A stretch of DNA of 64,000 nucleotides, taken from contig JAEWXF010000008.1 of the NCBI GenBank assembly GCA_023396065.1, positions 1-64,000 of the forward strand. Reading direction: 5' to 3'. Of this stretch, positions 34,018-42,779 are shown piece after piece. The position numbers were made by a program, and so were the translations under genes. This stretch comes from Methanobacteriota archaeon. GTDB taxonomy: Archaea > Halobacteriota > Methanomicrobia > Methanomicrobiales > Methanocorpusculaceae. Within the stretch, counting starts at the first letter, position 1. The number at the start of each line of letters is the position of its first letter. The notes beneath the pieces were generated by a model. That model did no database searches and was not told the origin of the DNA. It saw nothing but the letters and a program-made list of their open reading frames with translations.

Positions 34018-35256
34018 ATGTTTTTGAGGTTGGTCTGCGGAAGTATCTGTGTGCAAAACAGATCGTTTCCAGTCTCCGGGTCTGACGCAGCCCAGTACAG
34101 TCCCGGGCACGGAACCTACAGCATAATGTGTGTGATCGAATGCCGCGGACGGTTTGATGCCCGCCGTCTTCAAACCGCTGTTCAGAGGACGGCACAGGAA
34201 ATACCAATTCTTACCTCGCGATACATCTGTGAAAACGGTGTTCCGGTCCGGTGGGAACCAATTGAAGATCTGCCCGGATTCGTATCAGTGAGGAACCGGC
34301 CTGTCCTTGAAGAGGTCGCCCTCCCGCATGCAATCGAAAACAGCCCGCCGCTCCGGATACTTCTCTGCCGTGCCGCAGACCACGACGACCTTCTCGTACT
34401 GCTGGATCATGTAGCTTCCGATGCACGGGGGATGTTCGTCGTACTCTCTCTCATCGCTGCTGCGTATGCGGGCCGGGAGTCTGCCGTTCCGCCGCAGCCG
34501 GAGGACCGGAGTTTTCGTCAGCTTTTTGCACGATACCCTCCCGAAACCCTCCGGCCCGCTCTGCTTCCTCCGCTCTACCCGTGGAAATCTCCGCTGAAAA
34601 ACTGTCTGCGGCCCGGGACCCCCCTGCAGATAGTCCACCGAAGTCTGAACCGGGAAACGTTTTCCGCGGTGCGTACGTTTGGGAAAAACAACGGGGCGAC
34701 CGTCCATGACCTCCTGACGGCCGCATTTGCCGCAGCCCTCAAAGACTTCGGTGCCGCAGGCACCGTTCCGATAGAATCCGTCATGGACATGCGGCCGCTT
34801 CTCGGCCCGGAAGCTGCCGGGTGGATTGGAAACTTTTCTGCGAATTACCGGACGGCCGTATCCGTCGCAGGCGGGTTCCCGGACATTCTCCGTACGTCCG
34901 CCGCCGCCGGAACCGCATTCAAAAACGGATCTCCCGCCGCTGCGGCTCTGCGGTATCTGGATCCCGCAGTCCGGACAAAGCACGGTATCCGCATCCCTGA
35001 GGACGAGGCGGGCCTTGACCTGCGTACGCCGTTTCTTTCGAACATCGGCATCATTCCGTCTGCTGCCGGTGACTTCGGGGGTCAGATCTCTGTCCGGAAA
35101 ATCTGGATGGTCACCGATTACCCGTCAGGCTCCTATCCCTCATTTGTTGCGGGAACATGGGACGGAGAGCTGCATCTCGCCGCTTCTGCTTCAACCGGGG
35201 CAGCCCTCACCGGGGAACTCTTTGACCGGATAATCAGTATCCTTTCCACGTTTTAA
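34018..35256 (+). CDS. Stand-alone condensation-domain-like acyltransferase
   Basis: 412 aa, the size of a single nonribosomal-peptide condensation domain or alcohol acetyltransferase-like protein. The active-site HxxxD appears as LLDHVASDARGMF (about residue 130), with the first His of HHxxxD replaced by Asp. Later family landmarks are IESVMDMRPLL and GWIGNFSANYRT. It should transfer an acyl group to an alcohol or amine, perhaps on a lipid or secondary metabolite; no carrier-protein gene is nearby. The first ATG has no ribosome site; GTG 34051 (QNRSFPVSGSD) is a good alternative. Confidence 0.75.
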   Translation: MFLRLVCGSICVQNRSFPVSGSDAAQYSPGHGTYSIMCVIECRGRFDARRLQTAVQRTAQEIPILTSRYICENGVPVRWEPIEDLPGFVSVRNRPVLEEVALPHAIENSPPLRILLCRAADHDDLLVLLDHVASDARGMFVVLSLIAAAYAGRESAVPPQPEDRSFRQLFARYPPETLRPALLPPLYPWKSPLKNCLRPGTPLQIVHRSLNRETFSAVRTFGKNNGATVHDLLTAAFAAALKDFGAAGTVPIESVMDMRPLLGPEAAGWIGNFSANYRTAVSVAGGFPDILRTSAAAGTAFKNGSPAAAALRYLDPAVRTKHGIRIPEDEAGLDLRTPFLSNIGIIPSAAGDFGGQISVRKIWMVTDYPSGSYPSFVAGTWDGELHLAASASTGAALTGELFDRIISILSTF

Positions 35257-35498
35257 ATTTGCCATGTATACGGGAGATTCCGCGTTTCACGGAGTATTTT
35301 GCCTCAGATTATATGTGAAATTTTTCTTTAATTTCATTTTCGGGCACTTTCAGTACGCGCGGTAGGGTATTTATAAGGGCCCGTGTCCTATTTTATTTTG
35401 TAACACCCCTTAAGATCGGAGGAGCCTGACAGTACCCGGCGTTTTGGTCCTTCAACGATCCCCGGTCTTCTTCTGTTTTTCAGAATCCAAAAAAAAAG

Positions 35499-36545
35499 TT
35501 ATTTCAGTTTTGCGAGCCGGACGGTGTCCCGCTCAAGGGTGTCATCCCATTTCGACCAGACAACGATGTTGTTTCGAACGGACGGCTGCCGTACGCCGGT
35601 ATCCAGCAGTACGGGCGTATCGGTGTCATCGAAGGACGCGGCATAGAGCGGGGTTGCGATCCTGTTCGGGACGGTGAAGTCATCGTTCCAGTACCATCCC
35701 CGCCAGACGGCAAGGGTTCCGTCAAGATCGGTTTCATCGCAGTTCATCGAAGAGTCTGAGATGTGTTTTACCTGTTTTGTGGGAATGTCCATGAGGTAGA
35801 ACTGTTTGCTGCCGGTTTCCCGGCAGTACATGAGTGTGTCTTTTGAAAATCCCAGAACGGTTACGGTTCCGTCCGCTACTGTGTCGAGGGTGGTGGTCTG
35901 CCGCGTGGTGAAGTTGTAGAGGTACATGGATTTACCGCCTTTCTCCGGCATGTCACTGAATGCCATTGCATCGCCTGAAATTTTTACGGTCCATGCATCC
36001 GCTGCCTCCGGCATGGAGATGATGTGTTTGTCGCCGGTTTTGATGTTTTCTGCGGTGATGATGACCGCATAGGGGTCAGATCCCCCGGCGGGTTTCAGGG
36101 AGAGGTAGTAATCAGTTCCGGTTTTGGGAAGTTTGTCGGTGTCGAGCCGGGTGGTTTTGCCGCTGCTGATACTGTAGTGGTAAACGTCGTAGGTGACGTT
36201 GTAGCTGTCGAGGTATCGGGTGACCTGCCAGAAAACATCATCGCCGGAGAGGCGTGTGTCCCACGGAAGAATATTTTCTGTATCCGGGATGGTTGTGAGT
36301 GTTTTTTCAGCGATGCTGTAGATGTGGAGGTTTCCTTCTCCGCGTGATCCGGTTTTCGGGAACGGATAGTCGGTGTTGATCAGGACACTGGTTCCGTCGG
36401 TGACCGCCCGGACGATGTTGAACTCTTCGGCGGTGTAGATGATCTCCGGCTCGTCTGCGAGTTCCAGAGCTGCTGCAGGAACGGTGACGATCAGCAGGAG
36501 GCTGAGTATGCATGTGAGAATCAGGTATCGTGTCATGAGAATCAT
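35499..36545 (-). CDS. Secreted beta-propeller-like protein, paralog 1 (no C-terminal anchor)
   Basis: 348 aa. Signal peptide (about 1-26, ending PAAA), then ALELADEPEIIYT, a start shared by the paralogs in this cluster. Repeated four-strand units carry words such as VFWQVTRYLD, MAFSDMPEKG and the last NNIVVWSKWDD. This fits a six- or seven-bladed propeller of the TolB/WD-like kind. Unlike its four relatives it lacks the C-terminal hydrophobic anchor, so it may be released or bound by partners. The start overlaps the stop of paralog 2 as ATGA. A T-run directly follows the stop. Confidence 0.78.
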   Translation of the reverse strand: MILMTRYLILTCILSLLLIVTVPAAALELADEPEIIYTAEEFNIVRAVTDGTSVLINTDYPFPKTGSRGEGNLHIYSIAEKTLTTIPDTENILPWDTRLSGDDVFWQVTRYLDSYNVTYDVYHYSISSGKTTRLDTDKLPKTGTDYYLSLKPAGGSDPYAVIITAENIKTGDKHIISMPEAADAWTVKISGDAMAFSDMPEKGGKSMYLYNFTTRQTTTLDTVADGTVTVLGFSKDTLMYCRETGSKQFYLMDIPTKQVKHISDSSMNCDETDLDGTLAVWRGWYWNDDFTVPNRIATPLYAASFDDTDTPVLLDTGVRQPSVRNNIVVWSKWDDTLERDTVRLAKLK

Positions 36546-37747
36546 TTCCTCCAGAGAACGGCAAGAAGACAGGCGAGTACAAAGGCGATTGTACCTATGA
36601 TGAACTGCGGCGGCATGCCTGATTCGGTGGTCTCCGGCATGAGGGTTTGCGGGACTGATGCGGCTATCTCCGGGACCATGTCCGGGATATTCAGCCGTAT
36701 CATGCGTATGGAGGTTATGCCGGTGGTATCATTCCATTCAGACCAGACAACGAGGTTTCCGAGAACTTCTGCGGCTCCTCCGGCGTCCGGGGAGATCAGG
36801 ACCGGGTCCCCCGCCTCTGTGAGGGATGCGGCATACAGGGGATATGTTCTGTCGTCTCCGTTTTGGTGTTTCTCTGTCCAGATGACTATCGGGGGGTCGA
36901 TTTTTGCGTTGATTACCTGGTGATCGGTGATGATGTGTGTTTCTCCTGTGGTGAGGCTGGTTGCCCGGAGTTCGAAGGGACCTTCGTTGTATTTTTTGCT
37001 CTGGCTCTGAAGGTGGAGTACGGTATTTTCCGTTGCGTCAAAGAGGCCGTGATATGTTCCGTCTTCGCCGATTGTTGTTGTTTCGTGTGTGCTGCGGTTG
37101 TATACTCGGATTTTTCCGTCTCCGGTGTTCCCGTTTTCACTCCAGACGACCGTGTCTCCGGTGATTTTTCCGATTGCCGGGGGATTTTGCGCGGGTATCT
37201 GTTCTGCTGTTCTGGCTGCGGCGTCGTAGACGAACATTTTTTTCAGTTCCGGCCGGTTGCTTTCTCCGGTTATGATGAGAAACGTTCCGTTGTCTCCTCC
37301 GTCAAGCCGCCCCTGCGGTGAACCTGCATACTCAGGCCATTTTTCTCCGACGGTGTACTGAAATGCTGCTTTTTCCTGACGCATATTTCCGTTGTTCGTC
37401 GGAAACTGATAGGGGGCTGAGGTCCAGAGCAGTACTCCGTCACTGATGGCGGCTCCGTAGTAGTCAGGAGGGACGTTTCCCGGAATTTTTTCCAGTGTTC
37501 CGGTTCTGCTGTCATAGAGGAGGAGAAGTCCGTCGAAGGTGAACCCTTCTTTGTGATGATAGGTTTCGAGGGTGTTGTTTTTCCAGTCTCCGGAGATGAC
37601 GAGGTAGCGTCCGTCGGTGGTCAGTGCGTGTACCGGCAGATCGGTTTCATGTATCAGTACCGGACCTTCGGCAATTTCCAGTGCTGCTGCCGGGATGATG
37701 CAGAATGCAGTCATGCAGAGCAGAATCAGTACTATTTTTCCTCCCAT
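36542..37747 (-). CDS. Secreted beta-propeller-like protein, paralog 2 (C-terminally anchored)
   Basis: 401 aa from ATG 37747, which begins a good signal peptide (GGKIVLILLCMTAFCIIPAAA); a TTG 17 codons upstream is not used. The body has repeated blade motifs (GDTVVWSENGNTGDGKIRVY, GNLVVWSEWNDT). The tail is a Thr/Pro/Glu-rich spacer (MPETTESG) and a hydrophobic segment ending WRK, a pattern shared by paralogs 3, 4 and 5. The protein should sit on the cell surface. Paralog 1 is co-translated downstream. Confidence 0.8.
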   Translation of the reverse strand: MGGKIVLILLCMTAFCIIPAAALEIAEGPVLIHETDLPVHALTTDGRYLVISGDWKNNTLETYHHKEGFTFDGLLLLYDSRTGTLEKIPGNVPPDYYGAAISDGVLLWTSAPYQFPTNNGNMRQEKAAFQYTVGEKWPEYAGSPQGRLDGGDNGTFLIITGESNRPELKKMFVYDAAARTAEQIPAQNPPAIGKITGDTVVWSENGNTGDGKIRVYNRSTHETTTIGEDGTYHGLFDATENTVLHLQSQSKKYNEGPFELRATSLTTGETHIITDHQVINAKIDPPIVIWTEKHQNGDDRTYPLYAASLTEAGDPVLISPDAGGAAEVLGNLVVWSEWNDTTGITSIRMIRLNIPDMVPEIAASVPQTLMPETTESGMPPQFIIGTIAFVLACLLAVLWRK

Positions 37748-37770
37748 GGTCTTTTCTTCGCCGTATCCGG

Positions 37771-37789
37771 TATTTATGTTCTCTCTCAG
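37771..37789 (-). promoter_or_regulatory. Cluster promoter element, propeller paralogs 2 and 1
   Basis: Minus-strand CTGAGAGAGAACATAAATA: AGAG element followed by a TATA box, as at the other genes of the cluster. Confidence 0.55.
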
Positions 37790-37856
37790 TTTCTTCAAAG
37801 TGTTGTCCCGGGGGAAGTCATTTTGTTTTGGGAATATTTCTGATATTTTGATGGAA

Positions 37857-37876
37857 TTGAGAGAGTTTTCTTATAT
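37857..37876 (+). promoter_or_regulatory. Cluster promoter element, VWPE protein 1
   Basis: TTGAGAGAGTTTTCTTATAT: AGAG element and TATA box upstream of the gene at 37938. Confidence 0.5.
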
Positions 37877-37937
37877 CACGTACCGGCAAGTAGGAGGTAT
37901 GTCAGGATTATTCCTGACAGTACAGGTGATATGAATC

Positions 37938-38537
37938 ATGAAAACGTCATACAAAATTGCAGGACTTGTCTGTGCTGCCGTTGTTATCCTCCTGATTGCG
38001 GCGACAGTTCCGATGAGTTCGGCGGAGTATCTTGAGACGGTCTGGCCGGAACCATATCAGGGTATGGATGAGAGCGCCCGTCAGCAGGCGGAAATTTCTC
38101 CATCTCAGCAGGTTCAGCTGTCAGACGCGGAACGTGAGATGCTTGCGTCGCGCCTCGGGGATGATCTGACCGGTAAGAAGCGGTTTGCCCTGATTGAGGA
38201 GCTGAACGGAACGACGATGACGTCCGCTGCGTTTCTGGAGAGGGTCTGGCCTGATGTATACCCGATGATTTCCCCGGAGAATCAGAAAAATCTCGCCGGT
38301 TTTTCTCATGTATGGGAGCTGGTGGATCTTGATGTGACTGACGGCGGTCGCGGTATCGGGCTGACTCTGAACGACCCGCAGGGTCCGGAACGGTTTGCGA
38401 TTCTGGGTGCGGTTGAGAAACTGGATATTTCTGAGGCCGAGTTCATGCAGATCGTCTGGCCGGAACTTTATCTGGATATGGATGACAGTACCCGTGAAAA
38501 TCTTGCTCATATGCCAAATATGCGGAAAAATACCTGA
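37938..38537 (+). CDS. Secreted VWPE-repeat protein 1
   Basis: 199 aa from ATG 37938, with GGTGAT correctly spaced upstream. Signal peptide (1-29), then three copies of a motif of the form E(Y/F)x-x-x-VWP(E/D)xY: EYLETVWPEPY, AFLERVWPDVY and EFMQIVWPELY, each followed by a short helix (ISPENQKNL, MDDSTRENL). A linker KRFALIEELNGTTMTSA connects them. The same unit starts the proteins at 41258 and 44138, but this one lacks the C-terminal beta-sandwich and has no regulator downstream. Function is unknown. Confidence 0.75.
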   Translation: MKTSYKIAGLVCAAVVILLIAATVPMSSAEYLETVWPEPYQGMDESARQQAEISPSQQVQLSDAEREMLASRLGDDLTGKKRFALIEELNGTTMTSAAFLERVWPDVYPMISPENQKNLAGFSHVWELVDLDVTDGGRGIGLTLNDPQGPERFAILGAVEKLDISEAEFMQIVWPELYLDMDDSTRENLAHMPNMRKNT

Positions 38538-38655
38538 CGGAACCATAAACCAGGAGAGTTTCCCCGCTCTCTTTTTTCTATGTTTTTCTATTACGCGGCT
38601 TTGAATCATCAGTCTGTCCCATGGGAATTTTTCAAAAACATGGGGGCTGGGTTGT

Positions 38656-39927
38656 TCAGTATTTTTTTCTCCGGAGATCTGCAAGAATACAGGCGACGGC
38701 AAATGCCGCAGTTCCCAGAGTCATACTGATCGGATTTCCTGCGGTTGTTGCTGATGGTTCGGCGGAGATCGGAGGCAGGGTATCTGAAACATCAGTTTTT
38801 ACCATGTGCACTGTCTGTCGGTTCGTTAGATCATCGTATCCTATCCACATGATGATATTTTCCACCGTTATCGGCATATATCCCGAAAAATCATCAGAAA
38901 GGAGTTGTACTCCGGTGTTTTCATCCAGTGAATATCCGTACAGTTGTCTTGTTGCGTTTTGGATTTCTGACCCGAAGGTTGTTCCGGACCAGAGAATTGT
39001 TTCTCCGCTGATCGTTGCGGTATGGTAATTCATTGTTTTCATATTCGGGGCAGGATACAGGTACATCGAATCGTTACAGATGGTTTTTGTCTCTCCGGTT
39101 CTGGTATTCAACATCCGAAGCTGATATTTTCCGTCCGCCGGGTTCGTGTTTTCATTCCACAGAAGGAGGAGATTGTTTTCAGACGCTCCAAGTATCTGTC
39201 GTGACTCATTTTCTTTTGGTTCAAAGGTGAGTGTGTGTCCGGTACCCATATTATAGATGTATACCACGTTTTGTGTGGATCTCTCCTGTCCCTGATAGAT
39301 GATCATGTTCTCATGCAGGAGGACTCTGTCTGGCTCAGGATTTGTGAGTGTGGGTATGATTTCGGAGTTTCCAACTGTGAGCGGATATTTTGTTAGGGAT
39401 ATATTGTTTGTTTGCGGATCTCCCGTAATAGTGATGAACTGTATCCCGTCGGTAAGAAATCGGCTGATCGGTTTATCGCAGGGAATATTCAATTTCTGCG
39501 GAGTCGAGTCTCCCGGTATATACTGATAATAAGTCTGGGTCTGGTACATATTCGTGTGTTTGTCTTCCAGAACCGGGTAACGGTATGCGGCACTTTTCCA
39601 GTAGACCGTGTTGTTCACTATCGTTCCGAAATCCGCGGGGATGTCTCCGGGAACTATGGTAAGTGTTTCGCCAGAGATATTGTAAAGGTAGAGAGTCCCC
39701 ATCCAGTTATATCCTTCGGTGAAGTAGTTCCCGTAGAATTTTTGGTTTGGTTTTTTCTCGCAGATGAGGATGTATGTTCCATCTGTTGCTATGCTGTTGA
39801 TGGTGTAACCTTTCTGAAATTCGTAGATGGTCATCGGTTCCCCAGACAGCTCAAATCCTGCGACAGTGTACGTTCCCGACAGAATCAGTACAGAGAGAAA
39901 TAATATTGTGAAAATAGTTTTATTCAT
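38656..39927 (-). CDS. Secreted beta-propeller-like protein, paralog 3 (C-terminally anchored)
   Basis: 423 aa. Signal peptide (1-24), mature start FELSGEPMTIYEF like the paralogs, blade motifs (GTLYLYNISGETLTIVPGDI, NIIMWIGYDD), then a spacer and hydrophobic tail ending LRRKKY. It has longer inserts between blades than paralogs 2 and 5. Its promoter region shows only a weak version of the AGAG element (CCTAGATAAAGAATAAATAT). Divergent to paralog 4. Confidence 0.8.
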   Translation of the reverse strand: MNKTIFTILFLSVLILSGTYTVAGFELSGEPMTIYEFQKGYTINSIATDGTYILICEKKPNQKFYGNYFTEGYNWMGTLYLYNISGETLTIVPGDIPADFGTIVNNTVYWKSAAYRYPVLEDKHTNMYQTQTYYQYIPGDSTPQKLNIPCDKPISRFLTDGIQFITITGDPQTNNISLTKYPLTVGNSEIIPTLTNPEPDRVLLHENMIIYQGQERSTQNVVYIYNMGTGHTLTFEPKENESRQILGASENNLLLLWNENTNPADGKYQLRMLNTRTGETKTICNDSMYLYPAPNMKTMNYHTATISGETILWSGTTFGSEIQNATRQLYGYSLDENTGVQLLSDDFSGYMPITVENIIMWIGYDDLTNRQTVHMVKTDVSDTLPPISAEPSATTAGNPISMTLGTAAFAVACILADLRRKKY

Positions 39928-40007
39928 GATGGGTGTTCTTTCCGGTCATGATATTTATTCTTTATCTAGGTTCCCTCGAAATATTCTCTTCGGATAGTTT
40001 GATAGGT

Positions 40008-40027
40008 CTGCCAGAGATTATTTATAT
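40008..40027 (+). promoter_or_regulatory. Cluster promoter element, propeller paralog 4
   Basis: CTGCCAGAGATTATTTATAT, nearly the same as the element upstream of 41258 and matching the minus-strand element at 44008-44026. Confidence 0.6.
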
Positions 40028-40077
40028 GTCATACGGTCAAGTGATGGACTAGTCAGTATAATTGAGAGATTTTCATC

Positions 40078-41130
40078 ATGTCAAGAAAAATAGTCTCCGT
40101 GTTCCTAGGGTTTCTGATAATCCTATTGTGTATCTTTCCCACTGTTGCCCTTGACGTGGAAATTGTCGGAAAACCGGAGATCATTCATCAATCTGTCAGT
40201 GATTCTTTCGTCCGGCTTGCATTATCTGATCCGCACTATCTCGTAATGTCGCAGTATCAGCCGGGGGTAAATGAAGCAGGGATTGTCTATCTCTATAACA
40301 TTTCCAGCGGGGAACTGTCCATCGTCCCAGCGGCGACCTCATTTTCCAAAGCCGTCGTTGCGAACGGGACTGTATTTTTCAGACAGAGTGATGGATTTTA
40401 CTCGTACTCACCGGTATCTGATACACTGACAAAACTGAACGTATCTATAGAACCGATTCTGACGGGTTTTGTTACTGATGGAGTCCATTTTATCACCATG
40501 TGGGGTGATTATTGGCCGCGGAATCTCACCTTCACGCTGTATGATCTCCGGACCGGAGACCGAAAACAGATATATCCCGGAGGATATCCTGATCCGAACG
40601 GGCCGATGATGCTCTCCGGAAATTATTTCGTGTACTCTGACTCAGGAATGCTTGTATCAGATCCGTCCAAACGGTATCTCTATGCATACAATATTTCGTC
40701 CGGCGAGACGGTCACTCTTCCCAAGGAAGAGGGGTACAGTCAGTATCTCTGTAACATGTGGGGAGATACCATTGTTTATGAGTTGTACTGCCTTGCAGAG
40801 AATGCTTATCCGGACCCTCCGGAGCGACGCATTCTCAATCTGATAACACAGGAAACCGAGTCATTGGTACTTCCGGATGGGATGCATCCCTCTCAGGTTT
40901 ATCCTCCGTATGCTCTCATGCCCTGGTGGGATGAATCAAGCGGCATAACAACGGTGAAATGTGTTGAAATTGATCTTCCCTTGGTTGTTCTGTCATCCCC
41001 TGTACCTCCGGCAACAGAACAAACTCTGTTCCCAGAGACAACACAGACTACTTTTCCAATCGGGATGTTTGTCGGTTTGATCGCAGTTGTTTCTGCCTGT
41101 GTACGTTCCGACCTTCGGAGGAAAAAATAA
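40078..41130 (+). CDS. Secreted beta-propeller-like protein, paralog 4 (C-terminally anchored)
   Basis: 350 aa. Signal peptide (RKIVSVFLGFLIILLCIFP...VAL), mature start DVEIVGKPEIIHQ, blades with YLYNISSGELSIVP and YLYAYNISSGETVTLP, and the shared tail (LFPETTQTTFP, hydrophobic segment, LRRKK). It is the shortest anchored member, with perhaps one blade fewer. It is the only rightward member and is followed by the VWPE-regulator pair. Confidence 0.8.
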   Translation: MSRKIVSVFLGFLIILLCIFPTVALDVEIVGKPEIIHQSVSDSFVRLALSDPHYLVMSQYQPGVNEAGIVYLYNISSGELSIVPAATSFSKAVVANGTVFFRQSDGFYSYSPVSDTLTKLNVSIEPILTGFVTDGVHFITMWGDYWPRNLTFTLYDLRTGDRKQIYPGGYPDPNGPMMLSGNYFVYSDSGMLVSDPSKRYLYAYNISSGETVTLPKEEGYSQYLCNMWGDTIVYELYCLAENAYPDPPERRILNLITQETESLVLPDGMHPSQVYPPYALMPWWDESSGITTVKCVEIDLPLVVLSSPVPPATEQTLFPETTQTTFPIGMFVGLIAVVSACVRSDLRRKK

Positions 41131-41155
41131 TTTTTCATCTGCCACTTCGACACAA

Positions 41156-41174
41156 CTGCCAGAGATATTATATA
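41156..41174 (+). promoter_or_regulatory. Cluster promoter element, VWPE protein 2
   Basis: CTGCCAGAGATATTATATA, about 35 bp before a strong GGAGGTG ribosome site at 41208-41214. Confidence 0.6.
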
Positions 41175-41257
41175 CCCCTCCCCGCGAATGAAAGCATATC
41201 GAACACAGGAGGTGTGAATCAATCAGAAACATTCTTCGAACTACTCTTCCGGCAGGT

Positions 41258-42010
41258 ATGATACTCCTGCTGCTGCTGGTCCCCGCAGCCGCTGCAGATC
41301 CCGCAGAGGAAAATTACCGGCAGATCCAGGAAAGCTTCACCGTACTGGAACAGTATAACGGAACGACGATGACGACCGCCGAGTATCTGGAGAAAGTCTG
41401 GCCGCAGGTGTATGCGAAAATTTCTCCCGAGCAGAAAGATTTGCTTGCGAATTTCACCCATATCTGGGAGTTGAAGGAGCTTGACCGGACCGGGGGCGGA
41501 ACCGGGTACGGATTCAGTATCAACGAGGCGGTCGGCAGGGAACGGTTTGCCCTCATGAATGCCATTGAAACACTGGATATCACCGAAGGTGAGTATCAGG
41601 CAATTGCCCAGACAGAGATGTATCTGGATTTTCCGGAGGATCTCCGGAAACATTTCAGCAGTGTGGTACGGGCACAGCGGGGTCCGGATTCCGGAGTCCG
41701 CGGCGGTGCTTCCATTACGGAAGGTGAAACCCAGTGGTTCTCCAAAAACGTCACGGCAAACGTAACCCGGCTTGTCGTGGATCTGCAGTGGAAAAACCCG
41801 GCAGACATCCAAAATAATCTCAGCATCACCATCTACTCGCCGGATAGATGCGTCTTTGGTCCCTTCACGGAGGCAAAAACGGTCTACGGCATTCCCGGAG
41901 GAAAACAGATACGGACAACCATCTCCCGTCCCGGCGGCGTTGCCGAAGGTGAATGGTGGTACTGCATTACAGGAGTGAAGATCGATGACGTACAGAACTA
42001 TACCATCTAA
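41258..42010 (+). CDS. Secreted VWPE protein 2 with C-terminal beta-sandwich
   Basis: At least 250 aa. The first ATG is 41258, but the strong ribosome site GGAGGTG (41208-41214) is 43 bases upstream. Seven bases after it an ATC codon (41222) opens the same frame and would add RNILRTTLPAG, completing a normal basic-hydrophobic signal peptide as in the paralog at 44138. No ATG, GTG or TTG lies in frame between. The mature protein has EYLEKVWPQVY plus a degenerate second unit, then a beta-sandwich (about 150-250: TEGETQWFSKNVTANVTRLV...GEWWYCITGV). It overlaps the regulator gene by 26 bases. It is a likely outside sensor partner of that regulator. Confidence 0.75.
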   Translation: MILLLLLVPAAAADPAEENYRQIQESFTVLEQYNGTTMTTAEYLEKVWPQVYAKISPEQKDLLANFTHIWELKELDRTGGGTGYGFSINEAVGRERFALMNAIETLDITEGEYQAIAQTEMYLDFPEDLRKHFSSVVRAQRGPDSGVRGGASITEGETQWFSKNVTANVTRLVVDLQWKNPADIQNNLSITIYSPDRCVFGPFTEAKTVYGIPGGKQIRTTISRPGGVAEGEWWYCITGVKIDDVQNYTI

Positions 42011-42773
42011 CCTGCTTGTCGCAGTTTTCCTCGTCTGTCTCTGCCTCGTTTCCGCTGCTGCCGCAGATGATGACGCCGGCCCGCTTTCCCGCAGCTTTAC
42101 CGACGTTCCCTCCTGGATCATCACCGATCCCGGCATCAGAACCCCTGCCGAAGGAGGGTACCTTGTCAACGAAGCGCCGTCCGCAGACCTTGGCGGATTT
42201 TCGGACATCAATCGTGCCGATGCCGCCCGAACCGAAGCTGACGTTCCCTCGTGGATTCCTGCGGCCGCCGGAATCTCCGGTATTGCTGTTCTTCTGCTGG
42301 CGTCCGTCAAGTTTCTGCCGGTTCTGATCGGCAGAACAAAAGATGTCACGCCGAGTCCGGTACGCGAGGGGCTGCTTGCCCTTATCCGGGAACATCCCGG
42401 CAGTCCTGCCGCATTCCTGCAAGAGGAGACCGGCCTGCATCGTGCAACCCTCCGGTATCACCTTGCCGTTCTGGAAAAAGAGAAACAGGTTGTCACCCGG
42501 CGGACAGGGCATAGCTATCACTACTTCCCGAACGGCTCCACCCTCAGCTATGCCGACACTATTCGCCTCACCCTCTGTCAGAATCCCACCACCGGTAAGA
42601 TACTGGACATCATCGAAACCGAACCCGGCATCTCCGGAACCGTTCTTGCTGCCCGTGCGGGAATCTCCGCCGGAACCCTTACCTGGCATCTTGGCCGGCT
42701 TGAGGAGAATAACCTCATCACCATCTCCCGCAGCGGTCGCGGCATGCAGATCTTCCCGGCGGTCCATACCTGA
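41985..42773 (+). CDS. Membrane-tethered two-winged-helix regulator A
   Basis: 262 aa. Signal-like first helix, an outer segment of about 60 residues with two DVPSWI words (TDVPSWIITDPG, ADVPSWIPAAAG), a transmembrane helix (about 95-115), and two winged helices (TGLHRATLRYHLAVL; AGISAGTLTWHLGRL). The start lies inside the VWPE gene (26-base overlap), implying coupled translation. Over the last 86 residues it differs from regulator B (44895) at only three positions, while the outer parts differ strongly, so both probably bind the same DNA. Confidence 0.82.
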   Translation: MTYRTIPSNLLVAVFLVCLCLVSAAAADDDAGPLSRSFTDVPSWIITDPGIRTPAEGGYLVNEAPSADLGGFSDINRADAARTEADVPSWIPAAAGISGIAVLLLASVKFLPVLIGRTKDVTPSPVREGLLALIREHPGSPAAFLQEETGLHRATLRYHLAVLEKEKQVVTRRTGHSYHYFPNGSTLSYADTIRLTLCQNPTTGKILDIIETEPGISGTVLAARAGISAGTLTWHLGRLEENNLITISRSGRGMQIFPAVHT

Positions 42774-42779
42774 ACCTCA

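Noticed and set aside
35257..35498. Possible small transcript after the TATA-like GGTATTTATAAGG near 35366, with GGAGGAG near 35419
   Set aside because: No ATG or GTG start follows the ribosome-like site and no conserved structure is visible, so no gene is called; an RNA cannot be excluded.
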